42,537 nt of DNA from Solirubrobacteraceae bacterium (GTDB lineage: Bacteria > Actinomycetota > Thermoleophilia > Solirubrobacterales > Solirubrobacteraceae): assembly GCA_017882405.1 (NCBI GenBank), contig JADGPO010000090.1, positions 1-42,537 on the forward strand, read 5' to 3'. Below the pieces are notes generated by a model that searched no databases, had not been told where the DNA came from, and worked only from the letters and a program-made list of their open reading frames with translations. A program made the position numbers and the translations under genes. Positions 24,395 to 32,588 of this stretch are shown here, in pieces (positions within the stretch are counted from its first letter, which is position 1; each line of letters opens with the position of its first letter).

Positions 24395-24814
24395 GCTGCT
24401 GCGGCTCCTTGTGTCTCTGCGCGTTTGAACCCATCACGGTAAGACGGGGGGCGGACGGAAAAACCAAGCTAGAACCGGGCCCTGTCACGAAACAAGACGC
24501 ATTCGGGGCAGCGCTTGAACAAATGCGTGACGATTATGAACGCCAGCCCCGACGTGCTCCGTTCGTTCACCGACATCCCCACCGAGATTCGGCGCCGGGT
24601 GGCGGGCTGCCCTCCACCACCACCGCGCACGTGACCACGATGCACTTCGGGGTGCCGGTGCAGGAGCACGGCCTGCAGGCATCGCGACGTTCCCGTCGAA
24701 CACTCAAGCTGGTTACATGAGGCGTTGCCGCCGGGCTGCCCGCGAGCGCCTCCGCTGGTGCGAGAATGCCCGCGTCGGGGCAACTAGACATAACAAACGA
24801 CCCCCACGGAGACC
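24395..24814. other. 420-bp region between recA and the hydroxylase gene
   Basis: This region should hold the divergent recA and hydroxylase promoters, but no strong -35/-10 pair is evident. On the plus strand a 32-codon frame (24536-24634, beginning MNASPDVLRSFTDIP) has strong GC bias at codon position 3 for 24 codons. The bias then moves to another frame (LPSTTTAHVTTMHFGVPVQ) that runs to 24720. This looks like a small gene broken by one frameshift. I recognise no family. Confidence 0.35.
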
Positions 24815-25543
24815 GTGTCCACTCTCACCGAAAACCTCAAGAACGAGTACACGAAGCGAATCCTGCACGTCACCGGGGTCCGCCGTCCTTCGCTGACGCA
24901 GCGTCAGACCCCGCACTACCGCATGCCCAAGCTGGAGGCCAACGGCGGGTATCTGCGGCTGAAGAAGCACGACGGCCCGGAGATCCCCGCCGAGGAGTAC
25001 GACAACCTCACCTACACCACGTACTCCAGCGATGACGCCACCACCTTTGCGCCGATCACCTCCTGCACCGGCGAGTTGGAGCTCAAGGGCTTCGAGTCCT
25101 ACGGCAAGCCCGACCTCGACGGCGTGTGGACCGAGAACGCGCAGAAGTGTCCTTCGATCGTCAAGTACGTGGAGTCGATCGGCGCTCGCTTCGGCCGCGT
25201 CCAGCTGCTCAAGATGAAGCCCAACACGATGCGCGAGTGCCGCTGGGGCCTGCACCTGGACAACAACAACGCCGCCAACAACCCGGACGAGAACGGCTGG
25301 GTCGTGCGGCTGTGGCTGGAGCTGACCAACGACGACTCGAGCGCTCTCGTCGTCCGCCGCGATCAGTTCGACAAGGGCACCGAGCACAAGATCGCCCTGC
25401 CCAGATACCAGCAGGCGGTGGTCGACTCAGAGTTCCTCTACCACGGCGGCTATCACCATGGCCCCGGAATCCGGTACGCGCTGATCACCAGCTGCGAGAG
25501 CGGTCCGGCGCTGGAGAAGTGGATCGAGTCGCAGACGCCGTAG
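24815..25543 (+). CDS. Probable 2-oxoglutarate/Fe(II) oxygenase, aspartyl/asparaginyl hydroxylase-like
   Basis: A 242-residue protein. An H-x-D motif at His147-Asp149 (WGLHLDNNN), then RLWLELTNDDSSALVVRR, and YHGGYHHGPGIRYALITS with His210 or His214/215 and Arg220, match the order of metal and 2-oxoglutarate ligands in AspH-type double-stranded beta-helix hydroxylases. Such enzymes hydroxylate a protein or peptide side chain. The substrate is unknown. GTG at 24815 has ACGGAG 3 nt upstream. The gene sits alone between recA and a decayed tyrosinase, interrupting core synteny, so it is probably accessory. Its 3' end is overlapped on the other strand by the tyrosinase C-terminal ORF. The family call is from motifs only. 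Confidence 0.55.
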   Translation: MSTLTENLKNEYTKRILHVTGVRRPSLTQRQTPHYRMPKLEANGGYLRLKKHDGPEIPAEEYDNLTYTTYSSDDATTFAPITSCTGELELKGFESYGKPDLDGVWTENAQKCPSIVKYVESIGARFGRVQLLKMKPNTMRECRWGLHLDNNNAANNPDENGWVVRLWLELTNDDSSALVVRRDQFDKGTEHKIALPRYQQAVVDSEFLYHGGYHHGPGIRYALITSCESGPALEKWIESQTP

Positions 25544-25951
25544 GACGCGGATGGGAGCTGCTGGCGTGGCGCTTCGCGCGTCCTCGCCGGCCAGCCTCAG
25601 TCGTAGGTCAGCAGGTGCCACTCGCTGGAGGGCCTCGGTGATCTCGACGCTGATCCCGATCGGGGTCAGGGGGTGCATCGAACGGCGCGCGAACGGACTG
25701 ACCGGACCGGGGTCAACCTCGCAGTGGCCGGCGTCGCCCCAGCAGTCGCCGTGGGCGAACACGGGGAACTCGCCGGCGTAGCCCGTGGCGATGTCGCGAC
25801 CGCTGTGCTCGTTCGCGTCGGGATTGTCCAGGTAGAGCAGGACGCGGAACGACGGACCGTCACGTAGGTCCTCAAAGGCCAGGTCGGCGCGCCGCCAGGG
25901 TGCCGAAGGGTCACGGGACACGCGCAGCGGCAGCGAGGTCCAGCGCTGCAT
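25427..25951 (-). CDS. Tyrosinase C-terminal (polyphenol oxidase) domain ORF, probably a gene fragment
   Basis: A 174-residue ORF whose first ~135 residues match the beta-rich domain that follows the copper centre of bacterial tyrosinase-like proteins (FRVLLYLDNPDANEH, YAGEFPVFAHG, HPLTPIGISVEITEALQRV). The start overlaps the CuB ORF stop as TGATG, so the two are either coupled or one gene broken by a stop. The last ~40 residues are antisense to the hydroxylase gene and look like read-through, so the true C-terminus is probably lost. No signal peptide is present. Confidence 0.5.
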   Translation of the reverse strand: MQRWTSLPLRVSRDPSAPWRRADLAFEDLRDGPSFRVLLYLDNPDANEHSGRDIATGYAGEFPVFAHGDCWGDAGHCEVDPGPVSPFARRSMHPLTPIGISVEITEALQRVAPADLRLRLAGEDARSATPAAPIRVLRRLRLDPLLQRRTALAAGDQRVPDSGAMVIAAVVEEL

Positions 25952-26526
25952 CAGGGGCCGCCCCGTTTGCTGACCGGCTCGGTTCCGGGCACGCTGTCGG
26001 CCGAGCCCGCGTAGTCGTAGCCCAGCGCCTTCACGTCGAGGGTCTCACGCACGGTCATGCCGTTGGGCTTGAGCTTGGCGTCGATGATCGAGGGCGGCGG
26101 GGTGCCGCCGGGGTTCTGGTGCTGCCAGATGCGCCAGGCACGGTCGATCATCGTGTGGTGGGCGTAGAACAACGGGTCGTAGGCGGCCCATGTGATACCG
26201 CTCATGATGCCGCCCACCCACACGTGGACGTCGTCGTGGATCGCCTCCACGCGCTGGGAGAACTCCAGAAACGAGGTGGCCTGCATCGCCTGGCGCCATT
26301 GCGAGTCATAAGGCAATTGGGGCACGCTGGGCGCCTGGCCGGGCTGGCGCGGTGGGGCTGGCTGCGAGCTGCCGCTCTGGTAGATCGTGACCTCGCGCAC
26401 CAGCAACGGATTGGGCCCGTCAGGCGCGCTGTCCTGCGTGTACGCCGGCGGAATCCCGTCCAGCACCGTCCAGTCCCACCACGGCAGCGTGACGCTCAGC
26501 CGGCAAGGCGGACGGTCGCCAGCGGC
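25951..26526 (-). pseudogene. 5'-truncated tyrosinase, CuB half only
   Basis: The frame opens after a TGA at 26527-26529, inside thpR. It reads LPWWDWTVLDG and carries the CuB site: IHDDVHVWVGG with two His, and YDPLFYAHHTMIDRAWRIWQ with the third. The CuA half, which supplies the other three copper ligands, should precede the PWWDW motif but that position is occupied by thpR. Copper-dependent phenol oxidation is therefore not possible from this product alone. The first available start codon in frame is GTG at 26466, within the WWDW segment. It looks like a remnant cut by rearrangement next to thpR. Confidence 0.7.
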
Positions 26527-27050
26527 TCATAGCGGGCGCCCGCAGGCCCCGTGTGCGACCGATACAGGGACACCGTCTCCGCGGTGAAGTGCACGGCCGG
26601 CGGCGGGGCGAGCTCGGGCGGCCGCGACAGGCCGCCCTTGCCGGCCCGCGCCACGGTGACGTGAGGCAGGAACGGCCGGCCCTCGGCCTCATACCGGCCT
26701 CCCTGCGTCAGCCTGGCGGCGACCGCTGACTGCAACGCGGCCAGGCTGCCGCCGCGAGCACTCGGGCCGTCCAGCAACCGGACCGCCGCCACTCGGGGAC
26801 GGCGACGGGGCAGCCACAGGGGCGCTCCCAGCGCCAGGGGCACCGGCGCCGTTTCGGCCGCCATCCGCAACGCCCGGGCGATCGCCTCCACCTCCCCGGC
26901 GTCGCGCCCGCCGAGGAAGCAGACGGTCAGGTGCATCGACTCCACGTCCAGCAGGCGCGCCCCGGCGACCCCGCCCAGCTGCTGGGCTGCCCAGCCGGCC
27001 AGTTGCGTCCGCACCGCCGCCGGCAGGTCCAGGGCGACGAAAAGCCTCAT
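26496..27050 (-). CDS. thpR: RNA 2',3'-cyclic phosphodiesterase (ThpR/LigT family)
   Basis: A 184-residue 2H phosphoesterase with both tetrapeptides, HLTV (in MHLTVCFLGG) and HVTV (in PHVTVARAGKG). These enzymes open 2',3'-cyclic phosphates on RNA ends to 2'-phosphates. ATG at 27050 gives the usual MRLFVALDLP start; the open frame above it is rejected. The gap to cinA is 19 nt, so both are in the ftsK-rodZ-cinA-thpR run. The 3' end overlaps the open frame of the tyrosinase remnant. Confidence 0.92.
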   Translation of the reverse strand: MRLFVALDLPAAVRTQLAGWAAQQLGGVAGARLLDVESMHLTVCFLGGRDAGEVEAIARALRMAAETAPVPLALGAPLWLPRRRPRVAAVRLLDGPSARGGSLAALQSAVAARLTQGGRYEAEGRPFLPHVTVARAGKGGLSRPPELAPPPAVHFTAETVSLYRSHTGPAGARYEPLATVRLAG

Positions 27051-27069
27051 GAGGCGCGATGAGGCGGGG

Positions 27070-28425
27070 TCAAGCCCGGCCAGCGGGAGCCTCGTCGCTC
27101 CCGGTGCGGTCACGCCCCGCATCTGATTCGCCCAGCAGCAGCCGTCGCAGCAGGTGCATGGCCACCGTCACCGAGCGGTCGCGGACGTCGGCGCGCGTGC
27201 CGGGCAGCACGGTGCGCCGGCGCAGGCGGCGCCCGCCCTCCTCCCACCCGCCCCACACCGAGATGTAGACCAGCCCCACCGGCTTGTCCTCGGTGCCGCC
27301 GTCCGGCCCGGCGATCCCGGTGATCCCCACCCCGAGGTCGGCCGAGAAGCGCCGGGCGATGCCCTCGGCCAGCGCGTCGGCCACCTCCCCCGAGACCGCG
27401 CCGAAGCGCTCGATCAGCGCCGGATCGACGCCCGCGAGGTCGGACTTGGCCTCGTTCGAGTACACCACGGCGCCGCCCGCGAAGTAGGCCGAGGCGCCGG
27501 CGCGGTCGGTCAACCGCGCGGACAGCAGGCCGCCTGTGCACGATTCGGCCGCCGCCAGCCAATGACCGTCCAGCAGCTCGGCCAGCTGCTCGTCGACGGT
27601 CGAGCCGTCAACCGAGAACAGGGTGTCGGCGTGACGGGCGCGGATGAACTCCAGCAGCCGGTCATAGTCGGGCGCAGCGGCCGGCTCGTAGCGAGTGGCG
27701 ATCTCGATCTCGCCGCGCCGCAGGCAGGTGGTGATCTCCAGCGCGGGCTCCAGGGCGAGCCCGTCGGCCTCGGCTGCCCGCAGCGTGTTCGCGATCTCGG
27801 ATTCCGGGATCCCGAACAGGCGCACGATCTCCCGTCGGTAGGTGGTGGCGCCGGCGATCGCGGCCTGCAGGGCCTCGGTCTTCACCGCCGTCGCCCACAT
27901 CGGCTGCAGCTCACCGGGCGGGCCGGGCAGCACGACCACGGTTGGGCGACTGCCCTCCGCGGGCGGCACGACCAGGCCGGGCGCCGTGCCCTCCGGCTCG
28001 AGCACCGTGGCGCCCTCCGGGATGACCGCCTGCTTGCGGTTGCCGCGGCGGACCGCCTCCTCGCTCAGGTTCGGCCAGCGGGTCATCATCGGTCGCAGGA
28101 TCTCGGCGATCCGCTCCTGCAGTGCGGGGTCAAGGACCATCTCGCGTCCGGAGAAGCGGCCCACGACATCGGCGGTCATGTCGTCGGCGGTCGGCCCCAG
28201 GCCGCCGCTGGTGATGATCAGCGCCATCCCCGCGTCGGCCATGAAGCGCAGCGTGGACAGCAGGTCCTCGGGACGGTCGCCGACGATCTGGATCATCGCC
28301 GCATCGACTCCGATCTCGCCCAGGCGCTCAGACAGCCAAGGGCCGTTGCGGTCAGAGATGATGCCGGTGAGGACCTCGGTTCCGGTGACGAGGATCCCCG
28401 CGCGGGGGCGGCTCGGGGTGCTCAT
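27070..28425 (-). CDS. cinA: CinA family protein (competence-inducible, nicotinamide mononucleotide deamidase)
   Basis: A 451-residue two-domain protein. The N-terminal MoaB/MogA-like domain ([19 protein letters not shown] hallmark [19 protein letters not shown]) is an ADP-ribose pyrophosphatase in characterised members. The C-terminal domain ([36 protein letters not shown]) is the PncC-type NMN deamidase used in NAD recycling. ATG at 28425 overlaps the rodZ stop (ATGA). In many bacteria cinA is co-expressed with recA; here an accessory patch separates them. Confidence 0.93.
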   Translation of the reverse strand: MSTPSRPRAGILVTGTEVLTGIISDRNGPWLSERLGEIGVDAAMIQIVGDRPEDLLSTLRFMADAGMALIITSGGLGPTADDMTADVVGRFSGREMVLDPALQERIAEILRPMMTRWPNLSEEAVRRGNRKQAVIPEGATVLEPEGTAPGLVVPPAEGSRPTVVVLPGPPGELQPMWATAVKTEALQAAIAGATTYRREIVRLFGIPESEIANTLRAAEADGLALEPALEITTCLRRGEIEIATRYEPAAAPDYDRLLEFIRARHADTLFSVDGSTVDEQLAELLDGHWLAAAESCTGGLLSARLTDRAGASAYFAGGAVVYSNEAKSDLAGVDPALIERFGAVSGEVADALAEGIARRFSADLGVGITGIAGPDGGTEDKPVGLVYISVWGGWEEGGRRLRRRTVLPGTRADVRDRSVTVAMHLLRRLLLGESDAGRDRTGSDEAPAGRA

Positions 28426-29183
28426 GTGCACTTGGGCTGCTGAGCGGTGGGCAGCGAGCTGTGCCCGCCGGGGACCAGCCGATAGCCGATCGAACCCGCC
28501 GACGCCGAGACGGGGATGGAGGCTCCGTTGACCTTCATCTTGACGTTGTTGTTGCCGAGTGTGAGCAGCATCTTCGAGGCGGTCTCGGTCGGTATCCGCT
28601 GGCCGACGGCGAATATCTGGCCGGGGATCAGCTTCTTGCCGGTGCCGTCGACCAGACAGACGTAGACCGTGCCCGTCGGCTGCAGCTGGAGCTTGACCAC
28701 CTTGGGGACGACCCTGCGGGGGCGCTTGCGAGGGTGGTGGCGCGGCCGGTGAGTCGTCCGGCTGCTGGTCTGGGTCTTGGTCTGAGGCGACGATCCGGAG
28801 TTGAGCTTGCCCACGAACCACAGCGCGACCACCACGATCACCAGCACCGCGCCGATGATCGCCCACGGCGGCACACGAGGCCGTCGCGGCGGCCGGTCGC
28901 GCTCGCGGCCCAGCGGTGCGATCGGGCGCAGCTCGTGGTCGGCGGGCCGCTCGTAGCGGCGGCGGAAGTCATCGCTCAGCTGGCGGGTGTCGAGCCCCAG
29001 GTAGTCGCCATAGGTGCGCAGGAAGCTCTTGACGTAGACCTCGCCCGGAAGCAGGTCCCATTCTTCGTTCTCCATTGCGCGCAGGTACTTGGCGCGGATC
29101 TTGGTGCCCGTCTCGACCTCGTTGATGTCGATCTTGGCGCGCATCCGCGCCTCCCGCAGCCGGGAGCCGATTTCGTCAGCCAT
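28422..29183 (-). CDS. RodZ-like membrane protein with HTH and DUF4115 domains
   Basis: A 253-residue single-pass membrane protein. Residues 1-75 form an HTH_25 domain ([20 protein letters not shown] core [25 protein letters not shown]). A basic region follows, then a membrane helix (about residues 106-124), a Thr/Pro/Arg-rich linker, and an extracytoplasmic beta-rich DUF4115 domain. RodZ links MreB to the wall-elongation machinery, but this actinobacterial group often lacks MreB, so the role may differ. The 3' end overlaps cinA by 4 nt, and the gap from ftsK is 61 nt. Confidence 0.85.
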   Translation of the reverse strand: MADEIGSRLREARMRAKIDINEVETGTKIRAKYLRAMENEEWDLLPGEVYVKSFLRTYGDYLGLDTRQLSDDFRRRYERPADHELRPIAPLGRERDRPPRRPRVPPWAIIGAVLVIVVVALWFVGKLNSGSSPQTKTQTSSRTTHRPRHHPRKRPRRVVPKVVKLQLQPTGTVYVCLVDGTGKKLIPGQIFAVGQRIPTETASKMLLTLGNNNVKMKVNGASIPVSASAGSIGYRLVPGGHSSLPTAQQPKCT

Positions 29184-29244
29184 CGTCAGCTAAGGCTACT
29201 GGCGCCCGGGCTGCGCGAAGACCATGCAAACCCCCGCCCAGCGC

Positions 29245-31791
29245 CTACCCGAGGTCCTCGCCGGCAGCGCCGCCGTCGTCGGGGGATAAAACCGCACCCA
29301 CCTTGTCAACGATACGGGCGGGGCCGCTGTCGGCCTCGGCCAGATGAGACAGGATCCGTGGCACGTCAGCTTCGCCTATGAGCACCTGGCGCGGCTTTGA
29401 GCCCTCATACCCGGAGATGATGCCGCGCCGCTCGAGCATGTCGATCAGCCGTCCCGCGCGGGTGTAGCCCAGTCGCAGACGGCGCTGCAGCATCGAGGTG
29501 GAGGCCGTCCCCATCTGCGCGACCAGCGAGATCGCCTCGTCGAGCAGCGGGTCCTCGTTGGCGTCGAGCGAGTCCTCGTCGGATGGGCTGGCCTCATCGT
29601 CGGAGGGGACCTCCTCCAGCAGCTCCTCCTGGAATTCGGGCTCGCCCTGGCGGCGCCACGCCTCGGTCAGCTCCAGGATCTGGTCCTCGTCGATGAACGC
29701 TCCCTGGATGCGCTGCAGCTTCGAGGATCCGACCGGTGAGAACAGCATGTCCCCCTGGCCGAGCAGCGCCTCGGCGCCGTTCTGGTCCAGGATCCCCCGC
29801 GAGTCGGTCTGGCTGGAGACGGCGAAGGCGATCCGCGAGGGGACGTTGGCCTTGATCATGCCGGTGATGACGTCCACGCGCGGAGACTGGGTGGCGAGCA
29901 CGAGGTGGATGCCGACCGCCCGCGCCTTCTGGGCCAGGCGGATGATGGAATCCTCGACGTCGGCGGGCGCGACCATCATCAGGTCGGCGAGCTCGTCGAT
30001 CACGCACAGGATGTAGGGCAGCGGCGGCTCGCCTCGCTTCTCGCGGGCCCGGTTGAGCTCGGGCAGCGAGCGGGTGCGGGCCAGCGACATGATCGAGTAG
30101 CGCTGCTCCATCTCCTTGACGAGGTTCTGCAGCGCGTTGGCGGCCTTGCGCGGGCTGGTGATCACCGGCGTGAGCAGATGCGGGATCGACTCGTAGTGGT
30201 TGAGCTCCACCTGCTTGGGGTCGACGAGGACGAGGCGCACCTCGTGCGGGGTGGCGCGCAGCAGGATGCTCGAGAGCATGGCGTTCACGCACGCCGACTT
30301 GCCTGCGCCGGTCGTCCCGGCCACCAGCAGGTGGGGCATCTTGGCCAGGTCGGCGCCGATCGCGTGACCGGCGATGTCCTTGCCCAGCCACACCGTCAGC
30401 GGCGACCAGTCCGGCGGCGGGGCCTGGAAGACGTCGCCGAGATGCACGATCCGCCGGCGGGCGTTGGGGACCTCGACGCCGACGGCCTGCTTGCCGGGGA
30501 TCGGCGCCAGGATGCGGATGTCAGTGGCGGCCAGGGCGTAGGCGAGGTCGTCCTTGAGCTGGGCGATCTTGGCCACCTTGATGCCCGGGGCGAGGCGGAT
30601 CTCGTAGCGGGTGATGTGCGGGCCGGTCACCCGGCCGATCACCTTGGCGTCGATCCCGAAGTGCCCGAGCGTCTCCAAGAGCGTCCGGGCGACCTGCTCC
30701 TGGCCGGCGGTGTCGGGACGCGACTCCTCGCCGGTGGAGCGCGTCAGCGGGCGCGCGCTGGGCACGCGCCACTCGAAGTCCGGATCCTCGGTGATCGACG
30801 AGCGATAGCGTCCCTGGGGCGTGAGGTCCTCGGGATCGACCTCCGGCCGGCGCACCGGCTCCGGCTCGGGCTCAGGCGGGAGCCCGGGCTCCGGTTCGGG
30901 CCCGAGCTCGATCAGCAGCGGCTCCTCCTTGGCCTCCTCCGGCGCCGGTCCGTTAACAGACGGGGCTTCGACGTGCGTGTCGCGAATGATGAGCTCGTCG
31001 GTGTCGAGCTCCGGCGCAAAGAACGGGCCATCGTTCACCGGAGCGTGGGCCTGGGCCTTCGCTGCCGCAGTCGCCGGACGGCGCGCCAGGGTCGCGGCCA
31101 AGTCCTCACCCGAGCGTCGCACGGCGCGACCGGTGCCGAGCATCCCGATGCCGGTGGCGCGCACCACCCCGGCAAACCCGGCTCCGGTGACGAGGATGAC
31201 TCCGGCGATCAGCAGGAAGATCGCCAGGATGTCGGCCCCCAGGCGGGAGAAGAGGTGCGAGGCGAGCCACAGCTCGCCCTGCCCGACGATTCCGCCGCGG
31301 GTCTCAAAGCTCGCTGCCCGCCAGAACTCGGGCGCCGGCACGGGACCGGGTCCCAGGCCGAAGGTTCCGGCCGCCAGCGCCAGGGTCAGCGCCACCACCA
31401 GGCACACCAGCCCGGTGCGCAGCGGGCGGGCGGGCGGCCGCAGCTCACGGGCCAGGATCAGGCCGCCGGCAGCCACCAGGCCCGCCGGCACGGCATAGCC
31501 GAGCGCGCCGAAGACGTACCGAATACCTCTTACGCCACCGTCGCCCAGCTCGCCGCCCGCCCAGCCCAGGTAGGCGACGCCGCCCAGGAAGATCCCGACC
31601 GCGATCAGCGCCAGCGCCAGGACGTCGACGTGATGGGGCTCGAGGGCCAGAGACGGCAGCGACGGACGGCTCGCCAGAGGCGAGCGCTTGGCCCGTGACG
31701 GCGGCGCCGAACGACGAGTCGTCGGCTTGCGTCTCGACGCCGTCTGCGAGCGCGTCTTGGGCTTGGGGCGGGGCTTCGAACGGGCGGCCAT
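29245..31791 (-). CDS. ftsK: DNA translocase FtsK
   Basis: An 848-residue double-stranded DNA pump that clears chromosomes from the septum and activates XerCD at dif. A basic N-terminus (1-50) precedes four membrane segments (about 53-200), a Pro/Glu-rich linker, the alpha domain, the RecA-like motor with Walker A GTTGAGKS (near residue 490) and Walker B ILCVIDELADL, and the gamma winged-helix domain (MLQRRLRLGYTRAGRLIDML represented by LRLGYTRAGRLID) that reads KOPS. ATG at 31791 was chosen; the open frame extends 32 codons upstream with no ribosome-binding site. It diverges from the response-regulator gene across ~100 bp. Confidence 0.95.
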   Translation of the reverse strand: MAARSKPRPKPKTRSQTASRRKPTTRRSAPPSRAKRSPLASRPSLPSLALEPHHVDVLALALIAVGIFLGGVAYLGWAGGELGDGGVRGIRYVFGALGYAVPAGLVAAGGLILARELRPPARPLRTGLVCLVVALTLALAAGTFGLGPGPVPAPEFWRAASFETRGGIVGQGELWLASHLFSRLGADILAIFLLIAGVILVTGAGFAGVVRATGIGMLGTGRAVRRSGEDLAATLARRPATAAAKAQAHAPVNDGPFFAPELDTDELIIRDTHVEAPSVNGPAPEEAKEEPLLIELGPEPEPGLPPEPEPEPVRRPEVDPEDLTPQGRYRSSITEDPDFEWRVPSARPLTRSTGEESRPDTAGQEQVARTLLETLGHFGIDAKVIGRVTGPHITRYEIRLAPGIKVAKIAQLKDDLAYALAATDIRILAPIPGKQAVGVEVPNARRRIVHLGDVFQAPPPDWSPLTVWLGKDIAGHAIGADLAKMPHLLVAGTTGAGKSACVNAMLSSILLRATPHEVRLVLVDPKQVELNHYESIPHLLTPVITSPRKAANALQNLVKEMEQRYSIMSLARTRSLPELNRAREKRGEPPLPYILCVIDELADLMMVAPADVEDSIIRLAQKARAVGIHLVLATQSPRVDVITGMIKANVPSRIAFAVSSQTDSRGILDQNGAEALLGQGDMLFSPVGSSKLQRIQGAFIDEDQILELTEAWRRQGEPEFQEELLEEVPSDDEASPSDEDSLDANEDPLLDEAISLVAQMGTASTSMLQRRLRLGYTRAGRLIDMLERRGIISGYEGSKPRQVLIGEADVPRILSHLAEADSGPARIVDKVGAVLSPDDGGAAGEDLG

Positions 31792-31894
31792 GTCCGAACT
31801 GCTGGCTTCGACGGTCCGGGCAGTCCTCCTGCCAACTGCAAGAAGCGGATCAACCGGCGCGCGAGGGCCCACCCCGGCCCCTACCATCTCGCCC

Positions 31895-32584
31895 GTGGCC
31901 GATTTCGAACGTCCCCCCCGGGTTCTGGTAGTCGAGGACGACGATGCGATCGCGCAGGTGCTGCAGCGCTCGCTGCGGATGGAGGGCTACGAGGTACGCG
32001 TGGCCGAAGACGGCCCGACGGCGCTGGACGCGGCGCACGGCTTCCTCCCCGACCTGGTGATCCTGGATCTGGGACTACCCGGGATGGACGGGATCGAGGT
32101 CGCCAAGCGCCTGCGCGAGTCCGACGACGACGTGCCGATTCTGGTGCTCACCGCGCGCGACGCGATCGAGTCCCGCGTGGAGGGCCTGGACGCGGGGGCC
32201 GACGACTACCTGGTCAAGCCGTTCGAGCGACAGGAGCTGCTGGCGCGCCTGCGCGCGCTGCTGCGCCGGCGTCCTCCGCGCGGCCAGGCCCACCTGAGCG
32301 TCGGCGACCTCAAGCTCAATCCCGATACCCATGAGGTCACGCGGGGCGATCGCCCGGTGGAGCTGACCCAGCGGGAGTTCGAGCTGCTGGAATACCTGAT
32401 GCGCAACGAGCGGATCGTGATCTCGCGCCAGCGGTTGCTGGACGAGGTCTGGGGCTATGACCCGTTCAGCATGACCAACACGATCGAAGTCTTCGTATCC
32501 AACCTCAGACGCAAGCTGGAAGCCGGTGGCGAGCCTCGACTCTTACATACGATCCGCGGCGCGGGCTACGTACTCCGCGTATAG
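31895..32584 (+). CDS. OmpR/PhoB-family response regulator
   Basis: A 229-residue regulator. The receiver domain (VLVVEDDDAI with acidic pair, phospho-acceptor Asp in LVILDLGLPG, Thr in LVLTARD, Lys in YLVKPF) is followed by a winged-helix DNA-binding domain (VELTQREFELLEYLM, VSNLRRKLE, TIRGAGYVLRV). GTG at 31895 gives the normal start; upstream open frame is antisense to ftsK. The histidine kinase follows 4 nt after the stop, so the two are a co-transcribed pair resembling MprA/B and PrrA/B of mycobacteria. The signal is unknown. Confidence 0.94.
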   Translation: MADFERPPRVLVVEDDDAIAQVLQRSLRMEGYEVRVAEDGPTALDAAHGFLPDLVILDLGLPGMDGIEVAKRLRESDDDVPILVLTARDAIESRVEGLDAGADDYLVKPFERQELLARLRALLRRRPPRGQAHLSVGDLKLNPDTHEVTRGDRPVELTQREFELLEYLMRNERIVISRQRLLDEVWGYDPFSMTNTIEVFVSNLRRKLEAGGEPRLLHTIRGAGYVLRV

Positions 32585-32588
32585 GCTG

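Noticed and set aside
28426..28866. 147-codon upstream extension of CinA
   Set aside because: It is antisense-free but lies inside the rodZ-like gene in another frame; the ATG at 28425 gives the normal start.
32526..32588. Earlier GTG start of the histidine kinase
   Set aside because: It would overlap the response regulator by 59 nt, and the added residues are not typical; GTG at 32589 sits 4 nt after the regulator stop.
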